DNA from: Rhizobium terrae
GTDB taxonomy: Bacteria > Pseudomonadota > Alphaproteobacteria > Rhizobiales > Rhizobiaceae
Assembly: GCF_003425685.1 (NCBI RefSeq)
Contig: NZ_QJKM01000024.1
Span: 1 to 64,000 of the forward strand
Direction: 5' to 3'
DNA length: 64,000 nucleotides
Shown: piece by piece, positions 58,825 to 64,000 of the stretch
How positions within the stretch are numbered: the first letter of the stretch is position 1
How the letters are laid out: each line of letters begins with the position of its first letter
Program-made: the position numbers and the translations under genes
The notes under the pieces: generated by a model
Databases searched by the model: none
What the model saw: the letters and a program-made list of their open reading frames with translations, nothing else
Told to the model about the DNA's origin: nothing

Positions 58825-60102
58825 ATGACCCGCATTACCGATCTCCGCGTCTTCGACCTGCGTTTCCCGACCTCGCAAAGCCTCGACGGTTCCGATGCGA
58901 TGAACCCGGACCCGGACTATTCGGCGGCCTATGTCGTGCTCGACACGGACACGGACGGGCTTGCAGGCCATGGCCTCACCTTCACCATCGGCCGCGGCAA
59001 CGACATCTGCTGCATGGCGATCATGGCCATGCGGCATCTGGTCGTCGGCCAGGAGCTGGAAGCCTTTGCCGAAGCCCCCGGCAAGTTCTGGCGGCATCTG
59101 ACCGGCGACAGCCAGCTGCGCTGGATCGGCCCGGACAAGGGCGCCATGCACCTCGCCACCGGCGCCGTCGTCAATGCCTTCTGGGATCTCTATGCCAAGC
59201 GGGAAGGCAAGCCGGTCTGGCAGCTCGTCTCCGAACTGCCGGCGGAGAAGATCGCCGATATCGTCGACTATCGTTACCTGACCGACGTGCTCTCCCGCGA
59301 GGATGCGCTGGCGATCCTGAAGAAAGCCGAGACCGGCAAAGCGGAGCGCATCGAGGTTTTGAAGCGCGAAGGTTACGCCTGCTACACGACCTCCGCCGGC
59401 TGGCTGGGTTACCCGGAGGAAAAGCTCCGTCGCCTTTGCAAGGAGGCGGTCGATGCCGGCTTCAACCATGTCAAGATGAAGGTCGGCCGCGATCTGGAAG
59501 ACGATATCCGCCGCCTCACCATCGCCCGCGAGGTGATCGGCCCGGATCGTTACCTGATGATCGACGCCAACCAGGTGTGGGAAGTCGGCCAAGCAATCGA
59601 CTGGGTGAAGAAGCTTGCCTTCGCAAAACCCTTCTTCATCGAAGAGCCGACCAGCCCGGACGACGTCGCCGGCCATCGGAAGATCCGCGAAGCCATCGGC
59701 CCGGTGAAGGTCGCGACCGGCGAAATGTGCCAGAACCGCATCATGTTCAAGCAGTTCATCGCCGAAGGCGCGATCGATATCGTGCAGATCGACTCATGCC
59801 GCATGGGCGGACTGAACGAGGTGCTCGCCGTGCTGCTGGTCGCCGCGAAATACAATCTCCCCGTCTGGCCGCATGCCGGCGGCGTGGGCTTGTGCGAATA
59901 TGTGCAGCATCTGTCGATGATCGACTATCTGGCCGTTTCCGGCACCAAGGAAGGCCGGGTGATCGAATATGTCGACCACCTGCACGAACATTTCGTCGAT
60001 CCGTGCGTGATCCGCAATGCGGCCTATATGCCGCCGAGCAGGCCGGGGTTCTCGATCGAGATGAAGCCGCAGTCGATTGAAGAGTATACGTTCAAAGGCT
60101 GA
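58825..60102 (+). CDS. L-fuconate dehydratase (enolase superfamily)
   Basis: A 425-residue Mg-dependent dehydratase. Full-length likeness to human ENOSF1/bacterial FucD is evident: FPTSQSLDGSDAMNPDPDYS, QLRWIGPDKGAMHLATGAVV, base Lys in FNHVKMKVGRD, MIDANQVWEV, FIEEPTSPDDVAGH (metal ligands), HAGGVGLCEYVQHLSMIDY (catalytic His) and YVDHLHEHF. It dehydrates L-fuconate to 2-keto-3-deoxy-L-fuconate. It is the last gene of the operon. Confidence 0.96.
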   Translation: MTRITDLRVFDLRFPTSQSLDGSDAMNPDPDYSAAYVVLDTDTDGLAGHGLTFTIGRGNDICCMAIMAMRHLVVGQELEAFAEAPGKFWRHLTGDSQLRWIGPDKGAMHLATGAVVNAFWDLYAKREGKPVWQLVSELPAEKIADIVDYRYLTDVLSREDALAILKKAETGKAERIEVLKREGYACYTTSAGWLGYPEEKLRRLCKEAVDAGFNHVKMKVGRDLEDDIRRLTIAREVIGPDRYLMIDANQVWEVGQAIDWVKKLAFAKPFFIEEPTSPDDVAGHRKIREAIGPVKVATGEMCQNRIMFKQFIAEGAIDIVQIDSCRMGGLNEVLAVLLVAAKYNLPVWPHAGGVGLCEYVQHLSMIDYLAVSGTKEGRVIEYVDHLHEHFVDPCVIRNAAYMPPSRPGFSIEMKPQSIEEYTFKG

Positions 60103-60109
60103 GGCTGAA

Positions 60110-60260
60110 GATTGCCCCTCATCCGCCTGCCGGCACCTTCTCCCCGCCTGCGGGGAGAAGGATAGATGCCGCATCGCTTCCGCTCATCTCCTACGTCTGC
60201 TTGGGTGCACGTCCCCTCTCCCCGTCAGAACGGGGAGAGGGTTAGGGTGAGGGGCATATC
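60110..60260. repeat. Rhizobial-type palindromic intergenic repeat (RIME-like)
   Basis: GCCCCTCATCCGCC at one end and GGGTGAGGGGC at the other bracket two GC hairpins (TTCTCCCCG/CGGGGAGAA and CCTCTCCCCG/CGGGGAGAGG). The layout matches the mosaic intergenic repeats common in Rhizobiaceae. It separates the fucose operon from the convergent reductase gene. Confidence 0.75.
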
Positions 60261-60284
60261 AATCCGCTAACGTCGATCCCAACA

Positions 60285-61727
60285 TCAGCCAGCAACTATT
60301 TTCCCAATCTTCACGTTCACCCGCGCACGCCATGCGCTATTCTCCATGAGAGTCTGCGGGAAAAGTCCGGGGATCGAAAAAAACGGCGCCGACGGGTCAT
60401 CCGCGGTCATCTTCGCAGCCGCGGCTTTCAGCTCCGCCGCGCGTGGATCGTTGATCTCGGCGGTCTTCTGTACATAGGCAATCCAGAGCGCAATTACGTA
60501 AGCGGCAGATGACGCTTCACCACCCTTTGCCAACGTCTCCACCGCGCCCGCAAAGATGCGCTGCGGCAGTTTCTGGGTGCCGTCCATGGCGATCTGCTGG
60601 GTCTTGTGGGCGATCGTCGGGTTTTCAAAGCGTTCGATGAGCTGGTCCATGTAGTGCGTGAGATCGATGCCCGGCACCGGATCGAGCGTCTTGACCGCCT
60701 CCTGCATATGCCGGCGGGCAAGCGCCACATATTCCGGCACGCCCATGACGTCGCGGACGAATTCCAGTCCCTTCAACTGGCCGAGATAGGCGATCAGCGA
60801 GTGGGACCCGTTGAGCAGCCGCAGCTTCATCTTCTCGTAGGGTTCGACATCATCGACAAAAAGCGCACCTGCCGATTCCCAAGCAGGACGGCCGGAGATA
60901 AAATGATCCTCGATCACCCATTGCATGAAGGGTTCGGTCTCCAGCGCCTGCCGGTCCTCGGCGCCGATCAGTTTTTCAGCGCGGGCGCGCGTCTCTTCCG
61001 TCGCGGCGGGCACGATGCGGTCGACCATGCTGGAGGGGAAAGCGCCCTGCCCGGAAATCCAGTTGGCGAGCGCCGGATCGCGTGCACCGGCCATCTCGAT
61101 CGTGAGACGCCGAACGATGCGGCCATTGGTCGGCAGGTTGTCGCAGCAGAGAACGGTGAACGGCGCAAGACCCGCTGAGTGTCGGCGGGACAGGCCTTCG
61201 ACGATATAACCGATGACGCCGACCGGTGTCGTCGGGCTCAAGAGATCGGCCGCGACGGAGGGATGGTTGCGGTCGAGGCCGCCGGAAACCGGATCGAGCC
61301 CATAGGCTTTTTCCGTCACCGTGATCGTGACGATCTTCGTCGCCGGATCGGCCAGCAGCGCCAGAATCTCGTCGCGATCCTCAGTGCCGGACAGACTCCT
61401 GACGATCGATCCGACCACCCGGGCGCTGTCGCCGGCGCCGCTGCGGGTAATAACGGAATAAAGCTCGTCCTGCGCCCTCAGATCATGGACGATATCGACC
61501 GAACGTAAGCTGACGCCGACAACACCCCAGTCGCCGAATGAATGCCCAAGCGCCTCGTCCGTATAAACCGCCTGATGGGCCCGATGAAACGCACCGAGGC
61601 CGATATGCACGATGCCGGGCTTCAGCGCCGCGCGGTCATAGGCGGGCTTCACGACAGCGGCGGACAGGTGGGTAGAAGCGGAAAGACGCGCCATTTCATC
61701 AACGATGCCCGACACTTCACCGGACAT
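60285..61727 (-). CDS. Mannitol dehydrogenase family, UxaB/UxuB-type hexuronate reductase
   Basis: An NAD-dependent polyol/uronate reductase of about 480 residues. N-terminal GIVHIGLGAFHRAHQAVYTD (nucleotide binding), CDNLPTNGRIVRRLTIEMA, FPSSMVDRIVPAATEE and KMKLRLLNGSHSLIAYLGQL with the catalytic Lys/Asn/His are all family hallmarks. Fructuronate or tagaturonate reduction to mannonate or altronate is likely. The open frame extends far upstream, but that part is antisense to the next gene. The start is set at 61727; 61694 or 61812 are alternatives. It could feed altronate to the UxaA enzyme at 48520. Confidence 0.88.
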   Translation of the reverse strand: MSGEVSGIVDEMARLSASTHLSAAVVKPAYDRAALKPGIVHIGLGAFHRAHQAVYTDEALGHSFGDWGVVGVSLRSVDIVHDLRAQDELYSVITRSGAGDSARVVGSIVRSLSGTEDRDEILALLADPATKIVTITVTEKAYGLDPVSGGLDRNHPSVAADLLSPTTPVGVIGYIVEGLSRRHSAGLAPFTVLCCDNLPTNGRIVRRLTIEMAGARDPALANWISGQGAFPSSMVDRIVPAATEETRARAEKLIGAEDRQALETEPFMQWVIEDHFISGRPAWESAGALFVDDVEPYEKMKLRLLNGSHSLIAYLGQLKGLEFVRDVMGVPEYVALARRHMQEAVKTLDPVPGIDLTHYMDQLIERFENPTIAHKTQQIAMDGTQKLPQRIFAGAVETLAKGGEASSAAYVIALWIAYVQKTAEINDPRAAELKAAAAKMTADDPSAPFFSIPGLFPQTLMENSAWRARVNVKIGKIVAG

Positions 61728-61892
61728 CCTCCCATTTTTCAGACGGGAGATTGATAGCCTCCCGAGTGCAATGGGGTCAACGGTATACTGAGGACGTTTC
61801 GCTCTCGTCATCGTGCTTTCGATAATGCTTGAGAATGCCCGTGGCGGCCTTATTTTCTGCGCTGGATCAGCTTCATGCAGGGGAGAAAGACC

Positions 61893-63176
61893 ATGACGGC
61901 GCCGCATCCTTCCAAGACCCATATCGGCAATCACAAGCTTCATCCCGAAACGCAGATGCTGAATTACGGCTACGATCCGGAGCTTTCCGAAGGGGCCGTG
62001 AAGCCGCCGGTGTTCCTCACCTCCACCTTCGTCTTCAAGTCGGCCGAAGAGGGGCGCGACTTCTTCGACTTCGTCTCCGGCAGACGCGAACCGCCGGCAG
62101 GGACCGGGGCGGGCCTGGTCTATTCCCGCTTCAACCATCCGAACAGCGAAATCGTCGAGGACCGGATGGCGGTGTTCGAGCAGACGGAGACCTGCGCGCT
62201 CTTCTCCTCCGGCATGTCGGCGATCGCCACGACGCTGATGGCGTTCGTCAGGCCGGGCGACAGCGTGCTGCACTCGCAGCCGCTTTACGGCGGGACGGAG
62301 ACACTGCTGGCCAAGACCTTCCTCAATTTGGGGGTGGCGGCGGTGGGGTTTGCCGACGGGGTGAACGAGGCGTCCGTCGTGGCGGCGGCGGAAGAGGCGA
62401 TGCGCAAGGGGCGGGTTTCGGTGATCCTCATCGAGACGCCGGCCAATCCGACCAACAGTCTGGTGGATGTGGCGCTGATGCGGAAGGTGGCGGAGGAAAT
62501 CGGCAGGCGGCAGGGACACGTGCCGGTGATCGCCTGCGACAACACGCTGCTCGGGCCGGTATTCCAGCGGCCGATCGAGCACGGGGCGGATATTTCGCTC
62601 TATTCGCTGACCAAATATGTCGGCGGGCATTCGGACCTGATCGCCGGGGCGGCCCTGGGGTCGAAGGCGGTGATGAAGCAGGTGAAGGCATTGCGCGGGG
62701 CGATCGGCACGCAGCTCGATCCGCATTCCTGCTGGATGCTCGGCCGATCGCTGGAAACGCTTTCGATCCGCATGGAGAAAGCGAATGCCAATGCGCATGC
62801 CGTGGCGGAGTTTTTGCGCGGACATCCGAGCGTCGAGAAGCTGCATTACCTGCCGTTCCTCGATCCGCAATCGCCGACCGGCCAGGTTTTCGCGCGTCAG
62901 TGCGGCGGCGGGGGATCGACCTTCTCCTTCGATATCCGCGGCGGGCAGCCGGCCTCGTTCCGGTTTCTCAACGCGCTCTCCATCTTCAAGCTGGCGGTGA
63001 GCCTGGGCGGCACGGAATCGCTTGCCAGCCACCCGGCGACCATGACGCATTCCGGCGTTCCGGCCGAGGTGCGCCAGCGGATCGGCGTGCTGGAAAGCAC
63101 CATCCGTCTGTCGATCGGCATCGAGCATCCGGACGACCTGATCGCCGACCTGACGATGGCGCTGGACACGGCTTGA
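61893..63176 (+). CDS. Cystathionine gamma-synthase family PLP enzyme
   Basis: A 427-residue trans-sulfuration-type enzyme. It has [48 protein letters not shown] and the PLP Lys in [21 protein letters not shown]-terminal [20 protein letters not shown] and [16 protein letters not shown] are diagnostic. Reaction direction (gamma-synthase, gamma-lyase or sulfhydrylase) cannot be told from motifs. The start at 61893 follows GGGGAG. It is divergent from the reductase. Confidence 0.92.
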   Translation: MTAPHPSKTHIGNHKLHPETQMLNYGYDPELSEGAVKPPVFLTSTFVFKSAEEGRDFFDFVSGRREPPAGTGAGLVYSRFNHPNSEIVEDRMAVFEQTETCALFSSGMSAIATTLMAFVRPGDSVLHSQPLYGGTETLLAKTFLNLGVAAVGFADGVNEASVVAAAEEAMRKGRVSVILIETPANPTNSLVDVALMRKVAEEIGRRQGHVPVIACDNTLLGPVFQRPIEHGADISLYSLTKYVGGHSDLIAGAALGSKAVMKQVKALRGAIGTQLDPHSCWMLGRSLETLSIRMEKANANAHAVAEFLRGHPSVEKLHYLPFLDPQSPTGQVFARQCGGGGSTFSFDIRGGQPASFRFLNALSIFKLAVSLGGTESLASHPATMTHSGVPAEVRQRIGVLESTIRLSIGIEHPDDLIADLTMALDTA

Positions 63177-63354
63177 TCGGGACGGGGCGGGCTTGACCGG
63201 GACAGGGTGTGATCGGGGCCGGTGTATGATGGGAACGGCGGACTTCCAAAATCCGCAGAAGCTGATAGCTAATCATCCGGGGCAACGGGAATCCGGCTAA
63301 ATCTCCTCCGCTGCGGCGATGGCCGGGCGGAAGGCGCCGGCGAAGGGGGTTGGC

Positions 63355-64000
63355 ATGCGGCTCAAGACGATCCATCCGGCGGTGCTGCCGGTCGTGCTGG
63401 CGATGATGCTCGCCGGATGTTCGGCGGTGGCGGAAAAGGCGGAGAATGCCGCCAACCGCTCTTATACCAGCTATGCGATGGGCAAGCCCTATACTGAGAT
63501 CGCCAGCCTCGGCCAGTCGCCGCTGGAACAGCTTTCCGGCTCGGGCGCGACATACGGGCCGATGATCGGCGAGACGCGGCTCACCAACGGCATGGTGATC
63601 TACCGGCACATGGCGCCGGGCGCCCGCACCGAGCGCGGCACGAATTTCGCGGGCCTCGTCGGCAGTTCGGCGGTTTCGGAAAACAACCGGCTTTCCTATT
63701 TCCTGGTCGGGCCGGACGGCATCGTCAGGGACTGGGCGACCGGCTCGGTGCAGGGCAATGCCAGCGATTGCGTGCATTATATCGGCGGCATCATCAACCG
63801 CTGCTCGGACATGCGGCAATTGCAGGCGTCGCTTACGCTCTACGACAGCCAGGTGAGGACCCAGGGCGGCCAGCCGGTTTCGAGCTGGGGCCAGCCCGCA
63901 GCGCCTGGCGGAGCGTCGACGCCGGCACCGGCCGCAGCTGCGCCCGCAGCGCCGCAAGTCAATACGCCTCCCCGCCGTCCGACGCCCGCCCCGCGTATTT
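63355..64000 (+). CDS. Lipoprotein with Pro/Ala-rich tail, cut by window end
   Basis: At least 215 residues. A lipoprotein signal ends at the lipobox MLAGC (Cys near 22). A central domain of about 60-165 (GETRLTNGMVIYRHMAPGAR, SYFLVGPDGIVRDWATG, CVHYIGGIINRC) follows, then a Pro/Ala-rich tail still open at the window edge. Residues 35-60 repeat YxxY-type polar motifs. I do not recognise the family; it is an outer- or inner-membrane lipoprotein of unknown role. The 178-bp gap before it contains GGGACGG/GGGACAGGG-like degenerate tandem units. Confidence 0.75.
   Translation, partial: MRLKTIHPAVLPVVLAMMLAGCSAVAEKAENAANRSYTSYAMGKPYTEIASLGQSPLEQLSGSGATYGPMIGETRLTNGMVIYRHMAPGARTERGTNFAGLVGSSAVSENNRLSYFLVGPDGIVRDWATGSVQGNASDCVHYIGGIINRCSDMRQLQASLTLYDSQVRTQGGQPVSSWGQPAAPGGASTPAPAAAAPAAPQVNTPPRRPTPAPRI

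Noticed and set aside
61728-63128. Very long upstream extension of the reductase frame (947 codons in total, minus strand)
   Set aside because: The upstream half is antisense to the cystathionine-gamma-synthase-family gene and has Arg/His-rich antisense composition; only 60285-61727 shows family motifs.

Overview
The window is chromosomal DNA of an alphaproteobacterium, most likely a Rhizobiaceae member (Rhizobium, Agrobacterium, Ensifer or a close genus). The evidence is the high GC content, the core block yacG-maf-infA-phosphatase-UPF0262-hisD-DUF2948-murA, DUF1236 proteins, an OpgC-type glucan modification protein, a rhizobial-type palindromic intergenic repeat near 60.1-60.26 kb, and an L-fucose catabolic cluster of the rhizobial kind. 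It has two very different parts.

Part A, 1 to about 26.14 kb, is accessory DNA: a decayed, phage-derived integrated element. Its right edge abuts the 3' end of a tRNA-Phe gene (26140-26215, minus strand). Just inside that edge are four copies of a 9-bp iteron. The left edge lies outside the window, and an IS256-family element sits at positions 1-748. Phage-type genes on the plus strand include a tail or neck protein, a small-terminase-like protein, a HK97-type prohead protease with scaffold tail, a head-decoration-like protein, an XhlA-like protein, a holin-like protein and an Rz/Rz1 spanin pair. Large terminase, portal, major capsid, tail tape measure, endolysin and integrase are not seen, and three genes carry frameshifts. 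Single minus-strand cargo genes are interleaved with these plus-strand genes. They encode a SIR2-domain protein, two HEPN-like proteins, a possible ADP-ribosyltransferase, a two-TM coiled-coil protein, a tail-anchored protein and a ParB-fold protein. An orphan 5-methylcytosine methyltransferase lies on the plus strand. A dispersed promoter family (TTGCNN, 17-bp spacer, CACYAT) lies 57-60 bp ahead of at least five start codons. A second dispersed element, a 16-bp dyad close to CACGGATATATCCGTG, occurs four times and may be the operator of the element's repressor; the HTH gene at 22200-22955 is a candidate.

Part B, 26.2 to 64 kb, is ordinary chromosome. From 26.4 to 33.7 kb are housekeeping genes, almost all on the minus strand (yacG to murA), with an SDR gene between DUF2948 and murA. 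A tRNA-Thr follows. Next come a NarX/NarL-like two-component pair and a group of small exported or membrane proteins, including a 30-residue one. Then come a polysaccharide deacetylase, galE, an aminotransferase, mscL, a 1171-residue transporter-fused hybrid histidine kinase and an OpgC protein.

From 48.5 to 61.7 kb is a sugar-acid cluster. A FadR-type GntR regulator and a UxaA-family dehydratase are divergent from a ribose-type ABC importer, an aldo-keto reductase, a lactonase-type amidohydrolase, an LgoD-like zinc dehydrogenase, a mutarotase, an SDR and L-fuconate dehydratase. A UxaB/UxuB-type reductase follows after a repeat. Together these encode most of the oxidative L-fucose route. The LgoD-like, UxaB-like and UxaA enzymes could form a second branch for L-galactose, through L-galactonate, tagaturonate and altronate. 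The window ends with a cystathionine-gamma-synthase-family enzyme and a lipoprotein cut by the window edge.
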